A stretch of DNA of 64,000 bases from a bacterium (lineage in GTDB: Bacteria; Verrucomicrobiota; Kiritimatiellia; CAIKKV01; CAITUY01). The stretch spans positions 62,001 to 126,000 of the forward strand of contig JBAXWB010000002.1 of the NCBI GenBank assembly GCA_037128595.1, in the 5' to 3' direction. The position numbers and the translations under genes were made by a program. Positions 52,975-61,329 of this stretch are shown here, in pieces. Under the pieces are notes generated by a model. That model was given only the letters and a program-made list of their open reading frames with translations, was not told the origin of the DNA and did no database searches. The first letter of the stretch is position 1, and each line of letters begins with the position of its first letter.

Positions 52975-54363
52975 TTATTTCGTTTCAACGGGCACCACGG
53001 CGCCCACCTTGTTGATTTCCACCTGCGTCATCGGCGCGGTCGGTTCAGGCTTGCCGGACTTGCGGATATACACCTCAACGCGACGGTTCACCGGATTGCC
53101 GACAATCGGATCGTTCTTCGCTTTCGGACGGCTGAAGCCATAACCAACAGCCTTCATGTCAGAGGGCTTGATGCCCCACTTGGTGGCCAGATAATTGGCG
53201 CAGGCCTTGGCACGACGCTCAGACAACTGGTCATTGTGCGGCTTGCTGGATTTCTTCTGCTTGTCGGCATGCCCCTCAATGCGGGCGGTCGCCCCGGGAT
53301 CCCGCTGCAACACTTTGCCAATGATGTCCAAGTCCTTGAAATACTCCGACTTGATCACATCCTTGTCGTAATCAAACTGAATGTTCAATTCGAAAAGCTG
53401 CAAGTCATCCGCCCCATGCCCAGCGCAGGGATTCGTGCCATCTTCGATCACTTCGTGACCATCGGCCACGCCACCACCATCGGTATCACGTAACAACGGA
53501 TCGGTATGGTAGTTATAGACTTCGGCGCCATCCTTCAGCCCGTCAAAGTCAGTATCGGGATTCAGGGGATCCGTCTTGTACTTGCGCACTTCATCGAAAT
53601 CGCTCAATCCATCATGGTCCGTGTCAGGATCCAGGGGATTCGTACCATAGACGTTGATCTCTTCATCATCCGTCAACCCATCGGCATCACTGTCCTTGGG
53701 GCCACCGGAGACAACAAACTTATGCGGCACATCGGCTCCAAACACATAACGGACACCGACCTCCGTCGTGGAGTTAACCGTGCCCTTGTCCGTCCCTTCC
53801 GCAAAGGCCGCCCGGTAATCAGCGCGCACGCCCCATGAGTCATTGATATTATAGATCACGCCCCCACCGGCCCGGATGCCCAAGGCGAAACGGTCATAGT
53901 CCTTCAAGTCATCGGTAAATCCGATGCCCTGACCCCCGATGGTCAAATAGGGGTCCAGACGCTTCCAGGGAGTGGGATGAAAGAGGGCGTCCAAAGTGAA
54001 GCCATATCCTGTGGTGCTGCTGATGCCCGCATCTCCGGTCTGCTCGGCCAGAAGGTTGACATCTTTCCAGACTCCACCGGTGGAGGCATCACGGCGGGGT
54101 GTTGTTTGCGCATCCAACGAGGGTGCGAGAAAGGCGCCCCCCTCAAACGACCACCAGTCATTTAATTCATAACCCAACTTGACCGATCCGATAAAGCCGT
54201 CCTTGGTCGGGAAATCCCCTTCCATGTCCATAAAACCAGGCATCACAGAGATACTCCAGGGATGCCGGTCCCCCTTCTCCTGCGCCTTTGCCGAATGGGT
54301 TGTCATCACGCCTGTCGCCAGTCCAGCGACCATTAAGAACCCGAAAAATCGTCCGTATTTCAT
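52975..54363 (-). CDS. OmpA family outer-membrane protein with TSP3 calcium repeats
   Basis: A 462-residue outer-membrane protein. The start at 54363 has GAGG seven bases upstream and gives a signal peptide (FFGFLMVAGLATGVMTTHSAKA); an earlier ATG at 54414 would spoil it. Residues ~25-230 are a beta-barrel (SVKLGYELNDWWSFEGGAF, GVRADYRAAFAEG). Residues ~240-335 are thrombospondin type 3 repeats (DSDADGLTDDEE, DTDHDGLSDFDE, DTDFDGLKDG) that bind Ca. The last ~125 residues are the OmpA peptidoglycan domain (IEGHADKQKK, LSERRAKACANYL, VNRRVEVYIRK). It links the outer membrane to the wall and is probably abundant. Confidence 0.93.
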   Translation of the reverse strand: MKYGRFFGFLMVAGLATGVMTTHSAKAQEKGDRHPWSISVMPGFMDMEGDFPTKDGFIGSVKLGYELNDWWSFEGGAFLAPSLDAQTTPRRDASTGGVWKDVNLLAEQTGDAGISSTTGYGFTLDALFHPTPWKRLDPYLTIGGQGIGFTDDLKDYDRFALGIRAGGGVIYNINDSWGVRADYRAAFAEGTDKGTVNSTTEVGVRYVFGADVPHKFVVSGGPKDSDADGLTDDEEINVYGTNPLDPDTDHDGLSDFDEVRKYKTDPLNPDTDFDGLKDGAEVYNYHTDPLLRDTDGGGVADGHEVIEDGTNPCAGHGADDLQLFELNIQFDYDKDVIKSEYFKDLDIIGKVLQRDPGATARIEGHADKQKKSSKPHNDQLSERRAKACANYLATKWGIKPSDMKAVGYGFSRPKAKNDPIVGNPVNRRVEVYIRKSGKPEPTAPMTQVEINKVGAVVPVETK

Positions 54364-54430
54364 AGATATGCCTCTTTTTTCAACTGATACACCTATCACC
54401 TCCCCGGAACACACTCCAAAGGAAACCTTG

Positions 54431-54458
54431 TTAATATCAAAACTATGCCCTTAAACAA
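54431..54458 (-). promoter_or_regulatory. Likely OmpA promoter
   Basis: On the minus strand TTGTTT (54453-54458) and TATTAA (54431-54436) are spaced 16 bases, within an A/T-rich stretch. The leader would be about 60 bases. Confidence 0.45.
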
Positions 54459-54481
54459 AAGAAAAAATCAAAAATCTGGAC

Positions 54482-56233
54482 TCATCCGGCAAACTGCAAA
54501 TCATAAAGGTGCTTATACTGGCCATTCAGGGCCAATAGTTCGTCGTGCGTTCCAGCCTCAATAATCCGTCCTTTATCTAAAACGATAATCCGGTCGCAGT
54601 CCGTAATGGTAGAGAGCCGGTGCGCAATGGCAAACACCGTCCGCCCTGTCATCAGTTCATGCAACGCCGACTGCACCAACCGTTCCGACTCGGTGTCGAG
54701 CGCACTGGTGGCTTCATCCAGAATCATAATGGGTGGATTCCTGAGCATCGCGCGGGCAATGGCCAGACGTTGTTTCTGCCCCCCGGACAACCGGACACCA
54801 AGATCGCCGATGACCGTCTCATACTGCTGGGGCATCTCCATGATAAAGGAGTGGGCATACGCCCGCTTGGCAGCCGCCATCATTTCCTCCCGCGACGCCT
54901 CCTTCGACCCATAGCTGATATTATTAGCCACCGTGTCGTTGAACAACACCGTATCCTGCGTCACAATCCCCATCAGCCGCCGGAGCGACGGGATCGTGAA
55001 CTCACGGACATCCCGGCCATTGATCATCATGGTCCCGCCGGTCACGTCATAAAACCGGGGCAGAAGGTTGACCAGCGTGGTCTTGCCGGACCCCGACCCG
55101 CCCACGATCGCGATGCGCTGTCCCCCGCGTACCTCGAGGTCCACCCCATCCAGGATCGTGCGCTCCTGCCCGTAGGCGAACATCACCTTGTCAAAGGTGA
55201 TGGACTGCACAGGACCGGTGAACGCGACCGCCCCGGCGCGTTCCTTCACATCCACCGGCGTATCCAGCAGATCAAAAATCCGGTCTGCCGAGGACAAGGC
55301 CTGCTGAACCTGGAGATGAATGCGGCTGATCTTCTTGACCGGTTCGTACATCATGAACAGGGCCATCGCATACGTCAGGAAGTCACTGACGGGCATGCCG
55401 CGCGCCCAGACGTAGATCAACACCAGGCTGCATCCAAAGGAGGAGATAAAAACAATCATCGGTTCGACCGAGGTATTGGCTTTCACCCCCTTCATCGTTC
55501 GCCCGAAAAAGGCTAGGTTCTGATCACCGAAACGACGACCCTCGTAGGCCTCCATCCCGAAGGCCTTGACGACGCGTACGCCTCCAATCGTCTCCTGTAA
55601 TACGGACACCAGATCAGCCACACGCTGTTGCGCCTCCCGCGTGAAGCGGCGCAACTTGCGGCCGAAGATGGCCACCGGGATGATGCAGATCGGAAACAAT
55701 ACCAGACTGATGAACGCCAGCCACGGATCAATATAAATCAGGTACCCAACGGCCCCGATCAACGTCAGGGGCTGTTTGGCCAGATCCTCCACCACCACGG
55801 AGACGGCATTTTCAGCGGCCATCGGATCATTGGTGGTGCGGGCAATCAGTTCACCGGAACGGCTGGAAACAAAATAGGACAAGGAGAGTTCGTTCAATTT
55901 TTCGAAAATCGCATTGCGCAAATCCATGACCACGCGTGACCCAACCCAGCGGATCTGATAGCGGGTGATAAAATCAGCAATCCCACGGATCAAGGCCACC
56001 GCCGGCAACACCAGCGCAATCAGGATGATGGTATGGCGGGGCGTCTCCGCACTGTAAAAATACGGGATTCCCTTATTCACAAAGGCCAACAGCCCTGTAT
56101 TCGCCCCGGCACAGATAAACCCGAACAGCACGCCCAGTGTCAGCCGTCCCAGATAAGGACGCGTGTATTGAAGTAGCCGCCGATAGGACGCAAAATCACT
56201 GCGCTTTAGAATTTTTTCAGGTAATGATGACAT
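54482..56233 (-). CDS. msbA: MsbA-type lipid ABC exporter
   Basis: A 583-residue fused ABC exporter: six membrane helices in residues ~20-320, then a nucleotide-binding domain with Walker A GGSGSGKTT, signature RLSGGQKQR, Walker B IMILDEATSALD and the H-loop FAIAHRLST. Length and order match MsbA, which flips lipid A-core across the inner membrane. The neighbouring LpxL-type genes support that role over a drug or peptide exporter. It lies 18 bases downstream of recR on the same strand. Confidence 0.88.
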   Translation of the reverse strand: MSSLPEKILKRSDFASYRRLLQYTRPYLGRLTLGVLFGFICAGANTGLLAFVNKGIPYFYSAETPRHTIILIALVLPAVALIRGIADFITRYQIRWVGSRVVMDLRNAIFEKLNELSLSYFVSSRSGELIARTTNDPMAAENAVSVVVEDLAKQPLTLIGAVGYLIYIDPWLAFISLVLFPICIIPVAIFGRKLRRFTREAQQRVADLVSVLQETIGGVRVVKAFGMEAYEGRRFGDQNLAFFGRTMKGVKANTSVEPMIVFISSFGCSLVLIYVWARGMPVSDFLTYAMALFMMYEPVKKISRIHLQVQQALSSADRIFDLLDTPVDVKERAGAVAFTGPVQSITFDKVMFAYGQERTILDGVDLEVRGGQRIAIVGGSGSGKTTLVNLLPRFYDVTGGTMMINGRDVREFTIPSLRRLMGIVTQDTVLFNDTVANNISYGSKEASREEMMAAAKRAYAHSFIMEMPQQYETVIGDLGVRLSGGQKQRLAIARAMLRNPPIMILDEATSALDTESERLVQSALHELMTGRTVFAIAHRLSTITDCDRIIVLDKGRIIEAGTHDELLALNGQYKHLYDLQFAG

Positions 56234-56251
56234 GAATCCTATTCCTTACAT

Positions 56252-56854
56252 TTACAGGCTTTGCCGCCCCTTCATGGCGCGGGCCAACGTCAGGCCATCC
56301 GAATAGCCAATTCCGCTCCCCACCGGAATACCGGTGGCCAGACGGGTGATGCGGAGTTTCCGCGGTTTCAGCACCTCGGCAATGTAACTGGCCGTCGCCT
56401 CGCTTTCCGCATCCGTTCCCAGTGCCAGGATGACCTCCTGAAAGCCCTCGGTATCCAGCCGTTTAAACAGCGCCTGGAGACGGATATCGCCCGGTCCCTC
56501 CCCATGCATCGGCGAAATGATCCCCATCAAGGCATGATAGCGCCCCTTATAGATGCCGGTCCGTTCAAGGGCCACGATATCACTGGGATCCTGCACCACA
56601 CACACCATCGCCCCGTCCCGCGAAGGATGGGTACAGATCCGGCAGGGCATTTCCGCCACGGTGGTGAGGCTGCCGCAGAGGTTACAAAGCCGGATATTCT
56701 CGCGGGCCTCCTGCAACGCCAGGGCGAGTTCCCGCAGCACACCCTCGGGATCACCGGCCAGGCGGTAGGCCATGCGTTCGGCAGAACGCCGCCCGATGCC
56801 CGGGAGTTTACCCAGGGCCGTGGTGATCCGATCGAGATACTCAAGCCCGTTCAT
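56252..56854 (-). CDS. recR: Recombination protein RecR
   Basis: A 200-residue protein of normal RecR length. A helix-hairpin-helix (LGKLPGIGRRSAERMAYRL) opens it, followed by the four-Cys zinc finger (IRLCNLCGSL, MPCRICTHP), the Toprim domain (MVCVVQDPSDIVALERTG) and the C-terminal VTRLATGIPVGSGIGYSDGLTLARAMKGR. It loads RecA onto gaps together with RecF and RecO. It is six bases downstream of the EbfC gene, the order dnaX-ebfC-recR found across bacteria. Confidence 0.97.
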   Translation of the reverse strand: MNGLEYLDRITTALGKLPGIGRRSAERMAYRLAGDPEGVLRELALALQEARENIRLCNLCGSLTTVAEMPCRICTHPSRDGAMVCVVQDPSDIVALERTGIYKGRYHALMGIISPMHGEGPGDIRLQALFKRLDTEGFQEVILALGTDAESEATASYIAEVLKPRKLRITRLATGIPVGSGIGYSDGLTLARAMKGRQSL

Positions 56855-56860
56855 GGCGTG

Positions 56861-57175
56861 TTAGTGTCCAAACAGGCCCGGCATCGCCAGACCGGCGGTC
56901 ACCTTCTGCATGTCCGCGGCGGCCATCTCACGGCTCTTCTTGATCGCGCCGTCCACGGCGGCCAACACCATATCCTCCAGCAATTCCTTGTCGGACGCCA
57001 CAATCACGCGGGGATCAATCTTGATACCGGAAATACTGCCATCCCCCGTCGCGACGGCCGTCACCATTCCGCCCCCGCTGGAAAACTCCACCCGTTTTTG
57101 AGCCAGCTCGGCCTGAACGCGCTCCATGTCCTTCTGCATCGTCTGGGCCTGCTTCATCATCTTCATTACGTTCAT
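56861..57175 (-). CDS. ebfC: YbaB/EbfC nucleoid-associated protein
   Basis: A 104-residue, mostly helical protein: MKMMKQAQTMQKDMERVQAEL at the start, VEFSSGGGMVTAVATGDG in the beta part and ISGIKIDPRV. It binds DNA as a dimer. The position between dnaX and recR is conserved. The C-terminus GLAMPGLFGH is typical. Confidence 0.95.
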   Translation of the reverse strand: MNVMKMMKQAQTMQKDMERVQAELAQKRVEFSSGGGMVTAVATGDGSISGIKIDPRVIVASDKELLEDMVLAAVDGAIKKSREMAAADMQKVTAGLAMPGLFGH

Positions 57176-57189
57176 GATTTCGTCTCCAT

Positions 57190-57228
57190 AGGATTATGAT
57201 TAAGATTAAGATTACGATTAGGGATTAC
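57190..57228. repeat. Short tandem GATTA repeats between dnaX and ebfC
   Basis: About six to seven GATTA units (GATTATGATTAAGATTAAG...) with varying sixth base fill the 56-base spacer. Probably a slippage-prone spacer between coupled genes; it has no coding role. Confidence 0.6.
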
Positions 57229-57231
57229 ACA

Positions 57232-58950
57232 CTACTCCCGGATATCCGTAATGGACCCGTTGAAAAACTCGAGGGTCTTTCGCACCACCGGCTCCTTGTA
57301 CCAATCCTGCCGTGACTTCGCGCCCGTCTTTTCCTCGACATGATCCGCCGGCACATCCACCGGCCCTGCCGATGAAATCAGCTGAAACTCAACATTGACC
57401 GGCCGTTTCAAAAAGGTGGTCAGCACTCCCTGAATGGCCTTGAGGTAGTGCGGCACCTTGATTTTCTCAAGATTACCGGAAAACTCAGGATCAAACCCGA
57501 TCACAACCCGCATGGGCTCCACCGCCAGCGGACGGGCATCCAGCAGCAGGTTACGCGCCAGGGCGGCCGTCGGCACCCGCCCGACACGTTCCACAATTTC
57601 ACTCCGCCATTGCGCCATCAGATGGTCCAGTTCATTGGCCGGCGTGGGCGCGGACGCCGGAGCCGAAGCCGGTTTAACCGGAGCGGGCCGGGCGGCCGGA
57701 GGGGGCGCCGCGGGCGCCACACGCACGGGCGGCGGCGCAGGCCGCGCTGCAGGGGCGGGAGCGGCTTCCCGTACGGCGGTGGGCGCAACGGCAACGGCGG
57801 GAGAAATCCCCAACGACTGCCGTAACGCATCCACCCGTTGCAACAACTCGTCGACGGACACCAGCGTGGAGAGCGCGCACCGGATGAGCGACGTCTCAAC
57901 CAGGGTCCGGCGGGAAAGGGAATAACGCATGCGGTCTTCCGCCTGCGACAGGATTTCCGCGATCCGCATCAACCGGTCAGGCGTGGCCAGCCCGGCCTGT
58001 TTCTTGAAACTTTCCAGCTGACTCTCGACAATATCCAGACTGGCGGCGGACGTGGGCGCACAGATGAAAATCAGCAGAGACCTGAATTGGTCCAGTAACT
58101 CCAGCACCAACCGCTGCATGTCCTTGCCGGAGGCATCCAGCTCACCAATGATACGGACCAGCTCCGTCACATCGCCCTTGAGGACCGCCATCGCCAGGGC
58201 TTCCAGAGTCTGGCGCGACACCAGTCCGAACACGGCCAGGACATCCGCCTCGGTAATCGTATCCCCCCTGAAGGCGATCAGCTGATCGAGGGCGGATTCC
58301 GCATCCCGCAGTCCCCCTTCGGCCCCCCGGGCGATCGCCAGGGCGGCATCGCTGTCGAGCGAGATGTGCTCCTCCTTCACAATCAGGTTCAGCCGCTCCA
58401 CAATCAATTCCGTCCGGATGCGCCGCAGGTCAAAACGCTGGCACCGCGATACGATCGTGGGCAACACCTTGTGCGCTTCGGTGGTGGCAAAGAAAAACTT
58501 CACATGGGCTGGCGGCTCCTCGAGCGTTTTCAGCAGGGCATTGAATGCCGCCGTGCTGAGCATATGGACTTCATCGATGATGTAGATCTTGTAGGCCCCG
58601 TGCACGGGCGCGAATTTCACATTGTCACGCAAATCCCGGACCTGCTCGACGCCGTTGTTCGAGGCCCCGTCGATTTCCAGAACATCCATCGAGGTGCCCG
58701 AGACAATCTCGCGACAGGAGTCACAGGCATCACAAGGGGTGATGGTCGGCCCGTTCTTGCAATTCAGGGCCTTGGCAAAAAGCCGGGCCAGCGAGGTTTT
58801 CCCCGTGCCGCGCGGTCCGACGAAAAGGTAGGCGTGGGCGATCCGGTTGGCCGTAATGGCATTCTGCAGCGTTTGCGTGACATGCCCCTGCCCGACCACA
58901 TCCGCAAACTGTTGCGGCCGCCATTTTCTTGCCAACACTTCATACGCCAT
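57232..58950 (-). CDS. dnaX: DNA polymerase III subunit gamma/tau
   Basis: A 572-residue clamp-loader ATPase. It has Walker A GPRGTGKTS (45-53), a zinc module with Cys64, Cys73, Cys76 and Cys79, Walker B IYIIDEVHMLS, the sensor FATTEAHKV and an SRC motif (VSRCQRFDLRR). Domain III follows, then a Pro/Ala-rich linker (~395-445) and a tau-like C-terminal domain. I see no obvious slippery frameshift signal, so only the full-length form may be made. It heads the dnaX-ebfC-recR group, with the SRP RNA gene just upstream. Confidence 0.96.
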   Translation of the reverse strand: MAYEVLARKWRPQQFADVVGQGHVTQTLQNAITANRIAHAYLFVGPRGTGKTSLARLFAKALNCKNGPTITPCDACDSCREIVSGTSMDVLEIDGASNNGVEQVRDLRDNVKFAPVHGAYKIYIIDEVHMLSTAAFNALLKTLEEPPAHVKFFFATTEAHKVLPTIVSRCQRFDLRRIRTELIVERLNLIVKEEHISLDSDAALAIARGAEGGLRDAESALDQLIAFRGDTITEADVLAVFGLVSRQTLEALAMAVLKGDVTELVRIIGELDASGKDMQRLVLELLDQFRSLLIFICAPTSAASLDIVESQLESFKKQAGLATPDRLMRIAEILSQAEDRMRYSLSRRTLVETSLIRCALSTLVSVDELLQRVDALRQSLGISPAVAVAPTAVREAAPAPAARPAPPPVRVAPAAPPPAARPAPVKPASAPASAPTPANELDHLMAQWRSEIVERVGRVPTAALARNLLLDARPLAVEPMRVVIGFDPEFSGNLEKIKVPHYLKAIQGVLTTFLKRPVNVEFQLISSAGPVDVPADHVEEKTGAKSRQDWYKEPVVRKTLEFFNGSITDIRE

Positions 58951-59024
58951 AAACAGATCTCCCCGGTTTTGTCAGTTCAACGCAATCCCTGATTCCCGTT
59001 AAGCCGGGCCCCGGCTCAAATCAG

Positions 59025-59111
59025 AAAAACTACGGCGCCCGGACACCTGGCATACCGTTGCTACCTTCCGGTCCTGGCGGGATTTTGCCCGTCTCCGTCG
59101 CATAGCCCCCG
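59025..59111 (-). ncRNA. ffs: Signal recognition particle RNA (4.5S type)
   Basis: On the minus strand the conserved apical domain CCAGGACCGGAAGGTAGCA (complement of about 59060-59079) is flanked by pairing arms: GGGGGCTATG at the 5' side and CGTAGT at the 3' side, then a T-run at 59025-59029. The length (~87 bases) fits the small bacterial SRP RNA without an Alu domain. It binds Ffh and targets membrane proteins. Position upstream of dnaX is common in bacteria. The 5' end is approximate. Confidence 0.92.
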
Positions 59112-59265
59112 ACTCTCACCGGGACCCAGCTTATCGGGAATCAGATCTTTCACGCTGTCTCAATCGGGCGGTTAAGTTACCTGATTATCGGCCAAAGCGT
59201 AAAGGAAAACGTGCATGACCACCCCTTCCCCGTCCAGGGTCTTTTGTTTTGGCCCTTTTGGCACT

Positions 59266-59355
59266 GGTTTCGACAGAGCGAAACCCTCCATTAATAATTG
59301 AAATCATGAAAATATCAGGTGTTTTCACAATGGAGGGATGCGCTCTGTCGCATCC
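59266..59355. repeat. Inverted pair of REP-like hairpins, copies B4 and B5
   Basis: B4: GGTTTCG-ACAGAG-CGAAACC (59266-59285), followed by CTCCATT. B5, on the other strand: GGATGCG-CTCTGT-CGCATCC (59336-59355), preceded by AATGGAG. The two units face each other with 20 of 22 matching positions, like a BIME. Stems differ from B1-B3 but remain paired, and the loop is unchanged. The rest of this 350-base gap, between the SRP RNA and mnmA, shows nothing else. Confidence 0.8.
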
Positions 59356-59465
59356 GGAGAGCCGAAATGAGTCAAAAACAAAAGACCCTGCCTTCCCCGT
59401 CTTAATCATTATCTCACTCTCTCTTTCCGGTTGCGTTAACCCGCACATTTCCCCATTATTACCGG

Positions 59466-60572
59466 ATGCTTTCACACCATCATCCAACGATCGCCGTCGG
59501 CTTGAGTGGAGGGGTTGACTCCTCCGTGGCCGCCTATCTGCTCAAAAAACAGGGACTTGATGTCCTTGGCCTGACGATGCAGATCTGGGACGGCTCGCTT
59601 CCCCTCCTCGACGAAGGGCTTTCGGGCTGCTACGGCCCGGGGGAACCCCGTGATATTGCCGCCGCCAAAGCCCTGGCCGACCGGTTGGGAATTCCCCACC
59701 ATGTGATTTCACTGGCGCCGGAATATAACACGGAGGTGCTCGATTATTTCCGTGCCGAATACCGCGCCGGCCGCACCCCCAATCCCTGCGTACGCTGCAA
59801 CCGCAGCATGAAATTCGGCCTGCTGCTGGACCGTGCCCGAACACAGGGGATCGCCTTCGATACCTTTGCCACCGGCCACTATGCCCAGGTGGGACAGGAT
59901 TCCGCCACCGGCCGCTGGCAGTTGCGCCGCTCCGTGGATCCGGCCAAGGATCAGACCTACTTCCTCTCGCACCTCTCCCAGACCCAGCTCAGCCAGGTCC
60001 TTTTCCCGTTGGGCGGCATGACCAAACCCGAGGTCAAAGCCATCGCGCGGGAAATCGGATGGGATGATGTGGCCGACAAACCGGAGAGCCAGAATTTCAT
60101 TGAGAGCAAGGACTACGGGGTCCTTTTTGGCGAGAAGGAGCAGACGCCGGGGCCCATTGTGACCCTTCAGGGCCAGGTCCTGGGCCAGCACCGCGGCATC
60201 ATCCATTACACCATTGGCCAACGTAAAGGGCTGGGCATCGGCGGCACCGCAGATCCCCTGCACGTCCTCAGGATCGATGCCTGCACCAACACGGTAGTGG
60301 TCGGGGCGTATTCGGAACTGTTTTCAAGCCGGCTCGTCGCCCGGGAGTTGAACTGGATCGGCCTCCCCGCCGCTCCCACCCAACCACTCCGGGTTCACGC
60401 CAAAATCCGGCAACAACACAAAGAGGCTCCGGCCGTCATTCAGGCACTGCCGGGCACCGACCTGATTGAGGCCATTTTTGACGAGCCCCAGATGTCCATC
60501 ACTCCCGGCCAGATTGTGGTTTTCTATGCCGATGACCTGGTGCTCGGAAGCGGGACCATTTCCACCCCATGA
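59466..60572 (+). CDS. mnmA: tRNA-specific 2-thiouridylase MnmA (variant cysteine pattern)
   Basis: A 368-residue enzyme of normal length. The PP-loop SGGVDSS (14-20) binds ATP, TGHYAQVG and DQTYFLSHLSQ are core motifs, and HYTIGQRKGLGIGG is the standard signature. It thiolates U34 of Lys, Glu and Gln tRNAs. Two features are unusual. The first site reads NPCVRCN (Cys108 and Cys111) in place of the usual NPDxxC, and the second catalytic Cys, normally in a SQxICF-type motif, is absent: here KPESQNFIES (N210, F211). Seven bases separate it from the next gene. Confidence 0.93.
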   Translation: MLSHHHPTIAVGLSGGVDSSVAAYLLKKQGLDVLGLTMQIWDGSLPLLDEGLSGCYGPGEPRDIAAAKALADRLGIPHHVISLAPEYNTEVLDYFRAEYRAGRTPNPCVRCNRSMKFGLLLDRARTQGIAFDTFATGHYAQVGQDSATGRWQLRRSVDPAKDQTYFLSHLSQTQLSQVLFPLGGMTKPEVKAIAREIGWDDVADKPESQNFIESKDYGVLFGEKEQTPGPIVTLQGQVLGQHRGIIHYTIGQRKGLGIGGTADPLHVLRIDACTNTVVVGAYSELFSSRLVARELNWIGLPAAPTQPLRVHAKIRQQHKEAPAVIQALPGTDLIEAIFDEPQMSITPGQIVVFYADDLVLGSGTISTP

Positions 60573-60579
60573 GCCCATC

Positions 60580-61317
60580 ATGAAATTCCTACTCTATAAC
60601 GTACGCTACGGGGCAGGCATCGGGCGGCGCTTCCATCTCCCCTTTCCGGGCTCCGGCTACCTGAAACGGACCGGCCCCATGCTGGACCAGATCACCGCCT
60701 TCATCCATGCCCAGCAGCCGGACATTGTCGGTCTGGTGGAGGTGGATGGCGGGTCCTTCCGCTCCAGCCGGCAGAATCAGGCCGAATATATTGCTTCCGC
60801 CCTGGGGCACTACCACACGTACAAATCCAAATACGGGGACCACTCCTGGGTCCGGTTCATGCCCATTGCCAACCGCCAGATGAATGCCTTCCTGACCCGT
60901 GATGTCATCAAGGAACAGCGCTTCCTCTATTTTGATCACGGGGTGAAACGGCTGGTCATCCAATTGGAATTGGAGGAAGTCACCCTGTTCCTGGTGCATC
61001 TCTCCATTAAATTCCGCCATCGCCAGCACCAGTTATGCGAGCTGTATTCGCTGGTGAAGGACTTGAAAACGCCCTATATGATCGCAGGCGATTTCAATGT
61101 CTTCTGGGGCGATCCTGAAATTGAATTATTCCTCGCCGCCACCAACCTGAAAAGTGCCAACATCAGCCATGCCGCCACTTACCCGAGCTGGTCACCCAAG
61201 ATGGAACTGGACCTCATCCTGCACAGCCCGGGCATCGTCATCCGCGATTTCCAAATGCCCCCCGTCACCTTTTCGGACCACCTGCCGCTCGTCTGCAACT
61301 TCGATATTGTGAAGTAA
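60580..61317 (+). CDS. Endonuclease/exonuclease/phosphatase family enzyme
   Basis: A 245-residue protein of the EEP fold. Start MKFLLYNVRYG gives the first-strand Asn, DIVGLVEVDGG the metal-binding Glu, MIAGDFNVFWGDPE the Asp/Asn pair, LDLILHS a further Asp, and TFSDHLPLVCNFD the closing Asp-His. It lacks a signal peptide. The family contains DNases, sphingomyelinases and nucleotidyl phosphodiesterases; no feature chooses between them. ATG at 60580 is used because it directly begins the fold and lies seven bases after mnmA; a farther upstream frame overlaps mnmA. Confidence 0.88.
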   Translation: MKFLLYNVRYGAGIGRRFHLPFPGSGYLKRTGPMLDQITAFIHAQQPDIVGLVEVDGGSFRSSRQNQAEYIASALGHYHTYKSKYGDHSWVRFMPIANRQMNAFLTRDVIKEQRFLYFDHGVKRLVIQLELEEVTLFLVHLSIKFRHRQHQLCELYSLVKDLKTPYMIAGDFNVFWGDPEIELFLAATNLKSANISHAATYPSWSPKMELDLILHSPGIVIRDFQMPPVTFSDHLPLVCNFDIVK

Positions 61318-61329
61318 TGCCTTTTCCCA

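Noticed and set aside
59249-59518. An 89-codon plus-strand frame before mnmA with a lipoprotein-like SLSGC segment
   Set aside because: It runs across the B4/B5 hairpins and into mnmA in another frame, and has no ribosome site.
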